NCBI GenBank assembly: GCA_009693175.1
Contig: SHXT01000010.1
Location: forward strand, 1-46,075
Source of the DNA: Candidatus Methylopumilus sp.
Lineage (GTDB): Bacteria > Pseudomonadota > Gammaproteobacteria > Burkholderiales > Methylophilaceae
Direction of reading: 5' to 3'
Length of the DNA: 46,075 nt
A model generated the notes under the pieces. The model saw only the letters and a list, made by a program, of their open reading frames with translations. It was not told where the DNA came from and did no database searches. The position numbers were made by a program, and so were the translations under genes. Below are positions 14,310 through 27,737 of this stretch, piece by piece. The stretch's first letter is position 1. Every line of letters begins with the position of its first letter.

Positions 14310-14897
14310 TTAGTGATTTTTACTTTTAGAGAATTTTATTCTTAATACAAATAATAAGGAAATGATTGCTGCGAATATAAGAGGCTCAGTAATATCTTTT
14401 TTAACAAGCCACAAAAAATGAAGTACGCCTAAGATAGCTATCAAATATATAATTTTATGTAATTTTTTCCAATTTGTTTTTAATTTTTGAATCATTCTTT
14501 TTGATGAAGTAAGTGCTAAGGGAATAAGTAATAACCACGCCAAGAATCCAACTAGAACATAACGATGTTTGATGATGTCATTTTTAATAGCATTCCATGC
14601 AAAGTGATAATCCAGTCCTATATAACAAAGTAAATGAATTGATGCATAGAAGAAGACAAAAAGACCTAGCATCCTTCGATACAATATCCACCAACTAATT
14701 TTTGTTAGACGTCTTAAAGGGGTCATGCTTAGAGTTAAGCATAAAAATATAAGCGTCCATTTCCCAAAGTGACGCTCGATAAATTCGACAGGATTAGCTC
14801 CAAGATTGTCTTGAAAGATATCTATGGTGATTGAAAGAATAGGCCATAAACTTAAGATAAAAAGTATACGTTTTAAATATGCCTGATTAATTTTCAA
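14310..14897 (-). CDS. msrQ: MsrQ, membrane heme-b subunit of periplasmic methionine sulfoxide reductase
   Basis: This 195-residue inner-membrane protein has about six helices and ferric-reductase-like histidines (ASIHLLCYIGLDYHFAW and LHKIIYLIAILGVLHFLW). It delivers electrons from the quinone or flavin pool to MsrP, which repairs oxidised methionine in envelope proteins. It starts six bases after the msrP stop, so the two form the standard msrPQ operon. Length and helix pattern are normal. Confidence 0.92.
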   Translation of the reverse strand: MKINQAYLKRILFILSLWPILSITIDIFQDNLGANPVEFIERHFGKWTLIFLCLTLSMTPLRRLTKISWWILYRRMLGLFVFFYASIHLLCYIGLDYHFAWNAIKNDIIKHRYVLVGFLAWLLLIPLALTSSKRMIQKLKTNWKKLHKIIYLIAILGVLHFLWLVKKDITEPLIFAAIISLLFVLRIKFSKSKNH

Positions 14898-14903
14898 GAT
14901 AAC

Positions 14904-15860
14904 TTAGAAATATTTCTTCAAATCTATATTTTGATACATTGAACCTACTTCTTCAGCGTAATCATTAAACATTCGAGTTTTAAGTCTTGGTGCTAAAAGA
15001 CTTTCGCCAACTCTTCTTTCAGAGGCTTGTGACCAGCGCGGATGATCCACTTCAGGATTTACATTGGCATAAAAACCATATTCTTTTGGATTTGCTTTCA
15101 TCCAGGTTGTAATGGGCATTTTTTCAACTAGATTAATTTTAGTAATTGCTTTAATACTTTTGAAGCCGTATTTCCAAGGCACGACTAATCTTACAGGAGC
15201 CCCATTTTGATTCGGTAAAACTTTTCCATAAAGACCTACAGCTAAAATTGCCAATGGATGCATAGCTTCATCTATCCTTAGTCCTTCGGTATAAGGCCAA
15301 TCTAATATATCATCTTTTTGACCAATCATTTCGCTGGGGCGTTTGAGTGAAACAAACTCAACAAATTTAGCATTATTATTTGGTAATACCTTTTTAAGTA
15401 ATGCGTTTAAAGGAATGCCTATCCATGGAATCACCATAGACCATCCTTCAACACACCGAAGTCGATAGATACGCTCTTCTAAAGGAGCAATTTTAATTAA
15501 ATTATCAATAGACAATGTAATAGATTTTTCTAATTCACCTTCAATTGAAATTGACCATGGATCTGTTTTTAATTTATTTGCGTATTTACTAGGATCTGAT
15601 TTAGACGTACCAAATTCATAATAATTGTTGTAACTCGTTATATCTTTTAATGACGAGATCTTTTCATTGTTATTTTTCTTTGATTGATTGAAATTAGGCA
15701 ATGTATTTATCGCTGAAATACTTTTATTTGAAATAGTTAATAATGCAGTCGAACTTATACCAACAGTTAAATTTTTTATAAACTCTCGTCGTTCTCTATA
15801 AATATTTTCTGGAGTAATTTCTGATGGATGAATCAATGAAAGTTTTTGTTTCTTAAGCAT
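14904..15860 (-). CDS. msrP: MsrP, molybdopterin methionine sulfoxide reductase catalytic subunit
   Basis: A periplasmic Mo-molybdopterin enzyme of 318 residues that reduces protein-bound methionine sulfoxide. A twin-arginine signal is present at residues 24-29 (RREFIKN), followed by a hydrophobic stretch. The molybdenum ligand is Cys136 in RLRCVEGWSMVIPW, and further family motifs are GAPVRLVVPWKYGFKSIKAI and WMKANPKEYGFYANVNP. It precedes msrQ. Tat export and molybdopterin synthesis must be provided elsewhere in the genome, an interesting cost for a streamlined genome. Confidence 0.94.
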   Translation of the reverse strand: MLKKQKLSLIHPSEITPENIYRERREFIKNLTVGISSTALLTISNKSISAINTLPNFNQSKKNNNEKISSLKDITSYNNYYEFGTSKSDPSKYANKLKTDPWSISIEGELEKSITLSIDNLIKIAPLEERIYRLRCVEGWSMVIPWIGIPLNALLKKVLPNNNAKFVEFVSLKRPSEMIGQKDDILDWPYTEGLRIDEAMHPLAILAVGLYGKVLPNQNGAPVRLVVPWKYGFKSIKAITKINLVEKMPITTWMKANPKEYGFYANVNPEVDHPRWSQASERRVGESLLAPRLKTRMFNDYAEEVGSMYQNIDLKKYF

Positions 15861-15934
15861 AAGTAGATCTCATTTATTTAAAAAAATTATTTTTGAAGTT
15901 AATTCTATGATGAATTTAAATTAAGCGCTATAAA

Positions 15935-16133
15935 CTACAACTTTATCGTTTCACCATGTTTAATTAATGTAAATGGGTCATTCTTCACATGGTGTTTGCT
16001 TAAGGAATTTTCTAGGTCTCCAATAGGCTGATCTAAAGATTCGTCGGTTAGTTCAAAAGTGCCCCAATCGTTTCGCCCAATAAGAGCGATATTTATTGAT
16101 CGCGCGAGGTGTTAAATGAAGAGCATTTTGCAT
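15935..16133 (-). pseudogene. Decayed C-terminus of a metallo-beta-lactamase-fold hydrolase
   Basis: This relic occupies part of the 395-base gap between msrP and the exporter. One minus frame reads ALIGRNDWGTFELTDESLDQ and continues through GDLENSLSKHHVKNDPFTLI to a stop at 15935-15937. A second frame upstream reads MQNALHLTPRAINKY. Together they match the C-terminal WGTFxLTDE region and the preceding HLxPxxA segment of UlaG/NAPE-PLD-like MBL hydrolases. The frame change and absence of the HxHxDH part show it is dead. Nothing else was recognised in the gap. Confidence 0.6.
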
Positions 16134-16255
16134 AGTTGGGTATTTTACCCTGATTAATCTATTAAACGCTTTGTAATTAAATACTTAAAGTTTTTAACCT
16201 ATTTATTGTTCAAGTATAGTGAGTCTTAATTCAGAGAAATAAAAAGGTAGATGTC

Positions 16256-16999
16256 ATGCATGTTGAATTAATCGATTTAATCATTAGCCTATGTTTATTA
16301 TTAGGCGCTATTTTGTATACGTCCGTAGGACATGCTGGAGCATCTGTTTATATTGCTATTATGACGCTGTTTAATCTTCCTAGTTTGGTAATCAAACCCA
16401 CAGCGTTAGTTTTAAATATTTGTATTGCTTCTTTTACAAGCTGGCGTTTTATTCAAAAAGGATTTTTTGATTTTAAGGTCTTGTTGCCTATTGCTATGGG
16501 TGCGATACCTTTTGCATTTTTAGGTGGCTATATCAATGCGCCTCATCATGTGTATAAATTTATTGTAGGTATAATCTTATTAGTATCAGCTATTTCTTTA
16601 ATCACCCATTTAGGTAATAAGATTGATCAAGACCTTAAAAAGCCACCGTTTTTTTTAGCGGTGATTGTAGGTGCTTTAATTGGTTTCTTGGCTGGATTAA
16701 CAGGAACGGGGGGTGGCATATTCTTATCTCCACTCATATTATTTTTAGGTTGGGGTTCAACTAGAACAACATCAGGTATTTCGGCACTTTTTATTTTAAT
16801 TAATTCAAGTTTTGGTTTGCTTGGTAATTATTCATCGGTTCAAAATCTACCAGATCAATTACCATTATTTTTAGTCGCAACTTTAATGGGTGCATTCATA
16901 GGCACAACACTCGGCATAAAATTTTACTCAGCTAAAACTATAAAAAAAGTTTTGGCTTTAGTGCTTGTGATTGCAGGATTAAAATTACTAATAACTTAA
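16256..16999 (+). CDS. TauE/SafE-family (DUF81) membrane exporter
   Basis: A 247-residue inner-membrane protein with seven to eight helices in two homologous halves: TSVGHAGASVYIAIMTLFNL in the first and GFLAGLTGTGGGIFLSPLIL in the second carry the Gly-rich motifs of the TauE/SafE family. Members export sulfite, sulfoacetate or other organosulfur anions; the substrate here is not determinable. GGTAG lies a few bases before the ATG. It is transcribed alone, after the MBL relic and convergent with the phosphohexomutase gene. Confidence 0.9.
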   Translation: MHVELIDLIISLCLLLGAILYTSVGHAGASVYIAIMTLFNLPSLVIKPTALVLNICIASFTSWRFIQKGFFDFKVLLPIAMGAIPFAFLGGYINAPHHVYKFIVGIILLVSAISLITHLGNKIDQDLKKPPFFLAVIVGALIGFLAGLTGTGGGIFLSPLILFLGWGSTRTTSGISALFILINSSFGLLGNYSSVQNLPDQLPLFLVATLMGAFIGTTLGIKFYSAKTIKKVLALVLVIAGLKLLIT

Positions 17000-17009
17000 A
17001 AAGTCATTT

Positions 17010-18386
17010 TTAAAATGGAAGCTGTGAATTTGGAGAAGCTTTAGATAAAACACTTCTAAAACTAGCTTGAATTCTTTCAAGCGCAACTTTACTTTCTGCT
17101 TCAAATCTTAAAACAATCACAGGAGTGGTATTTGACGCACGCATCAAGCCAAATCCATCTTGATATTCAACACGTAAGCCATCAACCTTAATAATCTCTA
17201 ATGCATTTTTAAATCGAGCCTCCGTTTGTAACTGTTTAATTAATGCATGTGGCTCACCTTCCTTCATTTTGATTTGAAGTTCAGGTGTACTAATACTATT
17301 AGGTAAATTATTTAGAATTTCAGATGGATTTTCAAAACGACTTAAGATCTCTAAAAGACGAACACCTGCGTAAATACCATCATCAAAACCATACCAACGT
17401 TCTTTAAAGAAAGTATGCCCACTCATTTCGCCAGCTAATGCAGCATTTTCTTCTTTCATTTTAGCTTTGATAAGTGAGTGACCTGTTTTCCACATTAGCG
17501 GTTTGCCGCCCTTATCTTTAATCCATTGGAATAAATGACGTGTTGATTTCACATCAAAAATAATGGTGGCATTTGGATTTCGACTTAATACATCTTCTGC
17601 AAATAATAAAAGTTGTCGATCCGGATAAATAATTTGACCATCTTTTGTCACGACACCTAAGCGATCTCCATCGCCATCAAATGCAAAACCTAATTCAGTA
17701 TCACCATTCTTAAGATGTGCTATGACATCATTTAAATTGTGAGGCTCGGAGGGGTCAGGATGATGGTTAGGAAATGTACCATCCACTTCACAGAATAATT
17801 CTTTAACTGAACAGCCAATACTCTCATAAATTTTTTTAGCGTAAGCACCTGCGACACCGTTGCCACAATCAATGACAATTTTCATGGGGCGTTTTAGATG
17901 AATATGATTTTTAATCGCCTCAATGTAATCATTTGTGATGTCATATTTTTTTAATGAACCTCGACCGGTATAAAAATTTTCTTTTTCAATGCGTGAGTAA
18001 AGTTTTTGTATGGCTTCTGGAGATAATGTATCGCCACCTAAGACCATTTTTATTCCGTTGTAGTCTGGTGGATTATGGCTTCCTGTAACCATGACACCCG
18101 ATTGGGTTTTAAGAAAGAATGTAGAGAAATAAACCATAGGCGTGGTGACCATGCCAAGGTTAATGACATGTATACCTGTTTTAAGTATACCTTCTATCAG
18201 TGCATTTGAAAGCTCTGGGCCAGAAAGTCTTCCATCAAAACCTACACAAATTTCTTTTTGTTTACGGTCAATAGCCTCACTACCTATCGCACGACCTATG
18301 ATTTCAACATAATTAGATGTCAGGGTTTTACCGACAATGCCACGAATATCATAGGCTTTAAAAATTTCTTTAGGAAGAGACGCCAT
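17010..18386 (-). CDS. algC: Phosphomannomutase/phosphoglucomutase
   Basis: Interconverts mannose-1/6-phosphate and glucose-1/6-phosphate for LPS and exopolysaccharide sugar nucleotides. The 458-residue protein has the four-domain layout of the family: KAYDIRGIVG at the N-terminus, the phosphoserine loop TGSHNPPDYNG (Ser103), the metal loop FDGDGDRLG around residue 236, the sugar loop GEMSGHTFF and the phosphate-binding RASNTTPVIVLRFE near the end. It is three bases from iscX on the same strand, likely co-transcribed. The symbol algC follows the dual-specificity proteobacterial enzyme; manB is an alternative name. Confidence 0.92.
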   Translation of the reverse strand: MASLPKEIFKAYDIRGIVGKTLTSNYVEIIGRAIGSEAIDRKQKEICVGFDGRLSGPELSNALIEGILKTGIHVINLGMVTTPMVYFSTFFLKTQSGVMVTGSHNPPDYNGIKMVLGGDTLSPEAIQKLYSRIEKENFYTGRGSLKKYDITNDYIEAIKNHIHLKRPMKIVIDCGNGVAGAYAKKIYESIGCSVKELFCEVDGTFPNHHPDPSEPHNLNDVIAHLKNGDTELGFAFDGDGDRLGVVTKDGQIIYPDRQLLLFAEDVLSRNPNATIIFDVKSTRHLFQWIKDKGGKPLMWKTGHSLIKAKMKEENAALAGEMSGHTFFKERWYGFDDGIYAGVRLLEILSRFENPSEILNNLPNSISTPELQIKMKEGEPHALIKQLQTEARFKNALEIIKVDGLRVEYQDGFGLMRASNTTPVIVLRFEAESKVALERIQASFRSVLSKASPNSQLPF

Positions 18387-18389
18387 GAA

Positions 18390-18584
18390 TTATTCTGATT
18401 CTTCAATCCATGCAAGTTGAATAGCTTCTAGAATTTTTTCCCCACACTTATTGGGATCATCTTGGAAGCCTTCTAAATCTAAGACCCATTGGTATAGGTC
18501 AGTAAATCGAATTGTCTTAGGATCTATATCGGGATGTTTGTCGAAAAGCGCTTCGGCAATTTTTTGACTATCTGTCCAATGCAT
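18390..18584 (-). CDS. iscX: Fe-S cluster assembly regulator IscX
   Basis: A 64-residue acidic protein of the IscX (YfhJ) family that binds IscS and ferrous iron and modulates Fe-S cluster assembly. The family pattern is clear: [20 protein letters not shown] near the start, [14 protein letters not shown] in the middle and AIQLAWIEE at the end. It is usually the last gene of the isc operon; here it stands apart from any isc genes, in front of the phosphohexomutase, and must be expressed from its own promoter in the 157-base gap shared with glyA. Confidence 0.92.
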   Translation of the reverse strand: MHWTDSQKIAEALFDKHPDIDPKTIRFTDLYQWVLDLEGFQDDPNKCGEKILEAIQLAWIEESE

Positions 18585-18741
18585 ACGATCTTTCGTTTAA
18601 ATATTTAAGTAAAGATTATAACTTTTAGATTTTATCTAAGATAGAACTTCATTCAGAAAGATAGGTCAGACCCATGATAAAATAACGTTTTTTAGAGGTA
18701 ATCAAAGCCTTATTATTATAAATATATAGCGGAAATTAGTC

Positions 18742-19989
18742 ATGTTTAGCAAAGCTCAAAAATTAAGTATTGTAGATCCAGACATTGCACTTCATGTGAC
18801 TCATGAGGTTAAGCGACAAGAGGATCACATTGAACTTATTGCGTCTGAAAACTACACGAGTCCAGCAGTGATGGAGGCGCAAGGCTCTCAGTTGACTAAT
18901 AAATATGCAGAAGGCTATATAGGTAAACGTTTTTATGGCGGATGTGAATTTGTAGATAATGTAGAACAAATTGCGATTGATCGTTTAAAGAAATTATATG
19001 GCGCTGAATATGTAAATGTTCAACCACATTCTGGAAGTCAGGCCAATCAGGCGGTCTATTTTTCAATACTTAAACCTGGCGACACTGTGATGGGTATGAA
19101 CCTAGGTCATGGTGGACATTTAACACACGGATCACCTGCAAACTTATCAGGAAAGTTATTTAATATTATTCCTTATGGGCTCAACGCGCATGAAGAGATT
19201 GATTACGACGAGATGGAAAAACTTGCAATTGAGTCAAAGCCAAAATTGATTATTGGCGGTGCTTCATCATATGCGTTACGATTTGACTGGGAACGGATGT
19301 CGCAAATCGCCAAAAAAGTAGGTGCTTACTTTATGGTAGATATGGCGCACTATTCAGGACTTATTGCAGCAGGGGTATATCCCAATCCAGTACCTTTTGC
19401 AGATTTTGTGACTTCTACTACACACAAAACTTTAAGGGGGCCTCGCGGGGGCATTATCTTAGCCAAAGCCGAATTCGAAAAAAGCATTAATAGTTTTGTA
19501 TTTCCTGGTATTCAAGGTGGACCTTTAATGCACGTTATTGCAGCTAAAGCCGTTGCGTTTTTAGAAGCATTAAAACCAGAATTTAAAACTTATCAAATGC
19601 AAGTCATTAAAAATGCGCAGACTATGGCCGAATCATTAAGTAAACGTGGTGTGCGTATTATTTCTGGCAGGACCGAATCGCATGTATTTTTAGTAGATCT
19701 AAGACCTAAGGGATTAACTGGTAAAGCGACCGATGTTCTTTTAGGTCAAGCACATATCACCGTAAATAAAAATTCAATTCCTAATGATCCAGAAAGCCCT
19801 TTTATCACATCCGGTATTCGTATTGGGTCTCCTGCAATTACAACACGCGGCTTTAAAGAAAAAGAAGCAGATATGGTCGCGCAAATGATCGCTGACATAC
19901 TGGATCAACCTAATGATGAAAAAGTGATCAGTGATACTAAAGCTAAAGTTGTTGTTTTAACTGCTCAATTCCCAGTCTATGGATCTTAA
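18742..19989 (+). CDS. glyA: Serine hydroxymethyltransferase
   Basis: A PLP enzyme that interconverts serine and glycine with transfer of a C1 unit to tetrahydrofolate. The 415-residue length is normal. Visible motifs are [53 protein letters not shown] and the PLP lysine in [14 protein letters not shown] at about residue 230. It opens the forward run glyA-nrdR-ribD common in Betaproteobacteria. In methylotrophs it links folate C1 units to biosynthesis. Composition is slightly less AT-rich than the neighbours, as expected of a highly expressed gene. Confidence 0.97.
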   Translation: MFSKAQKLSIVDPDIALHVTHEVKRQEDHIELIASENYTSPAVMEAQGSQLTNKYAEGYIGKRFYGGCEFVDNVEQIAIDRLKKLYGAEYVNVQPHSGSQANQAVYFSILKPGDTVMGMNLGHGGHLTHGSPANLSGKLFNIIPYGLNAHEEIDYDEMEKLAIESKPKLIIGGASSYALRFDWERMSQIAKKVGAYFMVDMAHYSGLIAAGVYPNPVPFADFVTSTTHKTLRGPRGGIILAKAEFEKSINSFVFPGIQGGPLMHVIAAKAVAFLEALKPEFKTYQMQVIKNAQTMAESLSKRGVRIISGRTESHVFLVDLRPKGLTGKATDVLLGQAHITVNKNSIPNDPESPFITSGIRIGSPAITTRGFKEKEADMVAQMIADILDQPNDEKVISDTKAKVVVLTAQFPVYGS

Positions 19990-20012
19990 CTTTTAAGATT
20001 TAACCACTTCCA

Positions 20013-20459
20013 GTGAAATGCCCATTCTGCGGAACTGAAGATACCCAAGTCGTTGACTCAAGAGTGAATGATGAAGGCAATTCAATTCGCCGCCGCCGCC
20101 GCTGTTCGCAATGCGATAAACGATTTACGACATACGAATCTGCTGAGCTCACACTTCCGCAAGTCGTTAAACAAAATGGTAAGCGAGAAGATTTTAGTCG
20201 CAATAAACTCCATCAGTCATTTAGTCGAGCACTTCATAAACGCCCAGTACCTGTTGAATATATAGATCAAGCGATTGAGCGTATCATTCAAAAAGTTCTT
20301 GCGTATGGAGAAAAAGAAATTACTGCGAGAGAGCTTGGTGAAAACGTTATGCATGAATTAAAGAAAATGGATAAAGTCGCTTACATACGTTTCGCATCTG
20401 TCTATAGAAGTTTTTCAGATGTTGAAGATTTTCATGATGTTATTCGTGATCTTGATTAA
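20013..20459 (+). CDS. nrdR: Transcriptional repressor NrdR
   Basis: Represses ribonucleotide reductase genes in response to ATP/dATP. The 148-residue protein has a zinc ribbon with Cys3, Cys6, Cys31 and Cys34 ([11 protein letters not shown], then [12 protein letters not shown]) followed by an ATP-cone domain ([16 protein letters not shown]). The start is GTG at 20013, dictated by the conserved MKCPFC beginning. It lies 23 bases after glyA and its stop touches the ribD start (20459/20460). No nrd genes are in this window. Confidence 0.97.
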   Translation: MKCPFCGTEDTQVVDSRVNDEGNSIRRRRRCSQCDKRFTTYESAELTLPQVVKQNGKREDFSRNKLHQSFSRALHKRPVPVEYIDQAIERIIQKVLAYGEKEITARELGENVMHELKKMDKVAYIRFASVYRSFSDVEDFHDVIRDLD

Positions 20460-21542
20460 ATGAATTCACACTCACCTCAATTTTTCATGAGTGAAGCTTT
20501 GAGGCTTGCAGAAAAAGCTTTATTTACAACTTCTCCTAATCCAAGAGTGGGCTGCATTATTGTTAAAGATAATGTGATTGTGGGTCAGGGATATCACATT
20601 AAGTCAGGCGACCCACACGCTGAAGTAATTGCACTTCAAGAAGCAGGGGAGAAGTCATATGGCAGCGATGTTTATGTAACGCTAGAACCATGTACCCATT
20701 TTGGTAAAACACCTCCTTGTGTTGATGCTTTAATTAAAGCTAAAGTAAAAAAAGTATTTATTGCGATGCAAGATCCTAATCCAATTGTGTCCGGCCATGG
20801 TATTCATAAATTAAAAGATGCTCACATAGAGGTCGATATTGGTGTGATGGAAGCACAAGCACAAGCATTGAATGCTGGATTTATTTCTCGTATGACAAAA
20901 AAAATACCTTACGTTAAAGCGAAACTTGCAGTGTCTTTAGATGGGAAAACTGCATTAAAGAATGGCAAGAGTCAGTGGATTACAGGTGAGGAAGCACGTC
21001 AGGATGTTCAACATTGGCGTGCAAGTGCTTGTGCTATTATTACAGGCATCGGAACCGTCTTACATGACAACCCTAAACTTTCTGTGCGGCTTGATGATAA
21101 TGCGCGTCAACCTTTGCGTGTGGTTGTAGATTCAGATTTAAAAATTCCCCTAGATGCCGCTATGCTCAATGAAAAACCCTTGCTGATTGTTTACGCAAAT
21201 GACAATGAAGAAAAACTAACGCAATTAAAATCTTTAGATGTTGAATGTATAAAATTAAATGATCATGGAAAAGTTAATTTGTTAGCGCTTCTTACATTGC
21301 TTGGTGAGCGCGAGATGAATGATGTTTGGATTGAAGCAGGCGAAGGTTTGAATGGAGCATTTTTAAAAGAAAATTTAATTGATGAACTTGTCATTTATTA
21401 CGCGCCCGTTATTTTTGGGTCAGAAGCTAAAGGTATGTTTGTTTTACCTGAATATGAAAATCTAGAACATAAAGTTCATACCACCTTAATAGATCATCGC
21501 TGGATAGGTAAAGATCTAAGAATGCGTTTTAAATTAAAATAA
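20460..21542 (+). CDS. ribD: Bifunctional riboflavin deaminase/reductase RibD
   Basis: Catalyses two early steps of riboflavin synthesis. The N-terminal deaminase domain holds the zinc ligands His53 and Glu55 (DPHAEV) and Cys78 and Cys87 (LEPCTHFGKTPPC). The C-terminal reductase domain (from about residue 150) begins VKAKLAVSLDGKTAL and includes the NADPH-binding GIGTVLHDNPKLSVR. At 360 residues it is full length. It directly abuts nrdR and is followed after seven bases by tatD. Other rib genes are not in the window. Confidence 0.97.
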   Translation: MNSHSPQFFMSEALRLAEKALFTTSPNPRVGCIIVKDNVIVGQGYHIKSGDPHAEVIALQEAGEKSYGSDVYVTLEPCTHFGKTPPCVDALIKAKVKKVFIAMQDPNPIVSGHGIHKLKDAHIEVDIGVMEAQAQALNAGFISRMTKKIPYVKAKLAVSLDGKTALKNGKSQWITGEEARQDVQHWRASACAIITGIGTVLHDNPKLSVRLDDNARQPLRVVVDSDLKIPLDAAMLNEKPLLIVYANDNEEKLTQLKSLDVECIKLNDHGKVNLLALLTLLGEREMNDVWIEAGEGLNGAFLKENLIDELVIYYAPVIFGSEAKGMFVLPEYENLEHKVHTTLIDHRWIGKDLRMRFKLK

Positions 21543-21549
21543 TCAATGT

Positions 21550-22317
21550 ATGTTGATTGATAGCCACTGTCATTTAGATGCAACTGAATTTGATGGTGAA
21601 CATGCGGCTATTGTAAAAACTGCATTAGATCATGGTATAGAAAAAATAATTATTCCGGCAGTGAATCGCAAAAGTTTTGATGATGTTATAAAGTTGTCAG
21701 AAACATTTCCAAATTGTTTTTATGCATTAGGTTTTCATCCAATGTATATAGATGATATGAAGCATGACGATTTACATACACTCCAACATTATTTAAATAC
21801 CTATCAACCTATTGCTGTTGGCGAAATCGGTTTAGATTTTTTTGTGACAAAAGAAAATAAGACATTGCAAGAAGAAATTTTTGTTGCGCAATTAAAGTTA
21901 GCTAAGGATTTCGATCTCCCAGTAATCATGCATGTGCGATATGCTATTGATGATGTCTTGAAATATTTAAGACGTTATTCAGTCAAAGGAGGTATTGCAC
22001 ATGCATTTAATGGAAGTCTGCAACAGGCCGAAGCGTTTATTGATTTAGGTTTTAAGTTAGGGTTTGGTGGTGCGATGACTTACCCAAGGGCAACACATAT
22101 TCAAACTTTAGCAAAGATATTACCTATCGAATCCATTGTGTTAGAGACAGATGCGCCTGATATTCCTCCATCTTGGTTAGGTCATAAAGCCAAGAATTCG
22201 CCATCAGAATTATATCGCATTGCAACTTTCTTTGCTGACTTACGCTGCGTTGGTTTGACTTCTGTGATTGAAGCTTCATATAAAAATACACTCGATGCAC
22301 TCCCCAAAATAGTGTAG
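21550..22317 (+). CDS. TatD-family metal-dependent hydrolase (deoxyribonuclease-like)
   Basis: A 255-residue TIM-barrel metal hydrolase related to TatD/YcfH, nucleases implicated in DNA repair and quality control. Motifs are LIDSHCHLDATEFDGE at the N-terminus with the metal His pair, AVGEIGLDFF with the metal Glu, PVIMHVR, IAHAFNGS and LETDAPDIPPSWLG with the active-site Asp. It is the last gene of the glyA-nrdR-ribD-tatD run. The exact substrate is uncertain within the family. Confidence 0.9.
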   Translation: MLIDSHCHLDATEFDGEHAAIVKTALDHGIEKIIIPAVNRKSFDDVIKLSETFPNCFYALGFHPMYIDDMKHDDLHTLQHYLNTYQPIAVGEIGLDFFVTKENKTLQEEIFVAQLKLAKDFDLPVIMHVRYAIDDVLKYLRRYSVKGGIAHAFNGSLQQAEAFIDLGFKLGFGGAMTYPRATHIQTLAKILPIESIVLETDAPDIPPSWLGHKAKNSPSELYRIATFFADLRCVGLTSVIEASYKNTLDALPKIV

Positions 22318-22479
22318 TTATGCACACCTTCCAAGAAGTTACATTAAGATCAACCAAAAAATCTAATGAAATGAAGCATTTAACTTAAATTATTGATTTT
22401 AAACAACTTTTTTTAGATTAAAAAATAAGCGATTTAAAAATACGCTTATAAATTCACGAGTTACAATTTTATATCACCC

Positions 22480-22500
22480 TTATCCACAAAGTTATCCACA
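22480..22500 (+). promoter_or_regulatory. Two consensus DnaA boxes in tandem
   Basis: TTATCCACA occurs at 22480-22488 and again at 22492-22500, in the same orientation and three bases apart. Both are perfect matches to the DnaA R-box. They sit in the 384-base gap between tatD and pyrG, next to a very AT-rich stretch (about 22380-22440). The rest of the gap holds a pyrG promoter and nothing else I recognise. Confidence 0.7.
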
Positions 22501-22638
22501 GATTTTGTGGAGATGTTTTTTTGTTAAAACGGATTGACAATTCACCATTTTGTCCAATAAAAGAAAGCCTATTTTTGAATTTTATTTTATAAAAACCTTT
22601 GAAATCCGTTTATATCTTTGAGAAACCGCAAACTTCAA

Positions 22639-25181
<2,543 letters not shown>

Positions 25182-25195
25182 ACAATTAATTATAG

Positions 25196-26496
<1,301 letters not shown>

Positions 26497-26497
<1 letters not shown>

Positions 26498-26820
26498 TGA
26501 AATCTTTAACTATTATTTTTATCACGCTTTTAGCTCTCATACAATATCCATTATGGTTTGGTAAGGGAAGTTGGTTTAAGGTATGGAATTTAAATCATCA
26601 AATTGAGCAGCAAAAGAAAGTAAATTCAGATAATCAAGTAAGAAATAATGTGCTTAATGCCGAAGTAACAGATCTTAAACAAGGATTTTCAGCGATTGAA
26701 GAAAGAGCGCGTAATGAGCTTGGTATGATTAAGCAGGATGAAGTATTTTTTCAAATTAGAAATCAAGAACAAGGTAAAAAAGATAATGAGCAAACAAATA
26801 GCTCATCTATTAAACACTAA
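26497..26820 (+). CDS. ftsB: Cell-division protein FtsB
   Basis: A bitopic divisome protein that forms the FtsQ-FtsB-FtsL complex. The 107-residue product has one N-terminal membrane helix (TIIFITLLALIQYPLWFG), a coiled coil (about residues 33-65, LNHQIEQQKKVNSDNQVRN) and the conserved EERARNELGMIKQDEVFF segment typical of FtsB. It overlaps eno by one base. Its 3' end overlaps the convergent ygfZ stop by four bases. Confidence 0.93.
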
Positions 26821-27737
26821 CTAAATCTTTTTTTATCTTCCGGACAAAGTGTGATTAGGTAATTCTTAATATTAAGTGTTTCATTCATCTGATCAACTCT
26901 TAATTCAATAAGAAGATTTGTTTTAACATTAGTTTCTTTTGAAGAGCGTACAAGCTGACCAATTTCTTCATTACTTTCATTAGTAATGACATCACCAGGC
27001 ACTAAACTCACTTGAGATTCAATAAAGGCACGATACATTCTTCTTTTTACTTTACCTAGATAGTGTGTTCGAGCCACAATTTCTTGTCCCGTATAACAGC
27101 CTTTTTTAAAGTTGATTCCTTCCATAAGGTCAATATTTAACGACTGTGGAATAAAAGTTTCTTGAGTGCTTGGATAAATTTCAGGAATACCATCTAAGAT
27201 AATTTTATTGTTCCATTCATCCTCATCCATTAATTCAAAATCTGAAAAAGCGAGCGCAATAAAACTATCCACTGCTTTAGCTTCGCCCATGATTTGATAT
27301 CGATCGTGATTTTGACTTAAGCGAATAATCATAACGTTATCAAATGTAGTAATTTCGAGATATTTCTTTGGAAGTTTAATCCCTTTATTTTCAAATCCTT
27401 TGGAACTGATAAAACCAATTTTTATAAATGCATTTAGTAATAGATTTATTGAGACTTTAGAGCGCAGCAAATACATCTTTAGTCGTTTTAGAATTGACTC
27501 TTCAATGGAAGTGTCTATTTGTATATGGATTGCATCATTACGGGCATAACATAACATAAATGCTAGTAGCCTACCTTTAGGATTGCAAAAGCCTGCATAT
27601 TGAGCTTGGTCTTTTGTTATTAGACATATGTCTTGAGTGAGTTGGCCTTGCAGAAAGTGAATCCGCTCATCACCCTGAACTTCAATGGTAGAAGTTTTTT
27701 TTAATACAATAAATTTATTTTCTATGTTTAATGACAT
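26817..27737 (-). CDS. ygfZ: Folate-binding Fe-S assembly factor YgfZ
   Basis: A tetrahydrofolate-binding protein of the GcvT-like fold that helps assemble or repair certain Fe-S proteins. The 306-residue length is normal. The signature KGCYTGQEIVARTHYLGKVK, with the essential Cys, is at about residues 210-229; the N-terminal HFLQGQLTQDI segment also fits. It overlaps the end of mxaL by 23 bases and is therefore probably the last gene of the mxa transcript, a position not explained by function. Convergent with ftsB. Confidence 0.93.
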   Translation of the reverse strand: MSLNIENKFIVLKKTSTIEVQGDERIHFLQGQLTQDICLITKDQAQYAGFCNPKGRLLAFMLCYARNDAIHIQIDTSIEESILKRLKMYLLRSKVSINLLLNAFIKIGFISSKGFENKGIKLPKKYLEITTFDNVMIIRLSQNHDRYQIMGEAKAVDSFIALAFSDFELMDEDEWNNKIILDGIPEIYPSTQETFIPQSLNIDLMEGINFKKGCYTGQEIVARTHYLGKVKRRMYRAFIESQVSLVPGDVITNESNEEIGQLVRSSKETNVKTNLLIELRVDQMNETLNIKNYLITLCPEDKKRFS

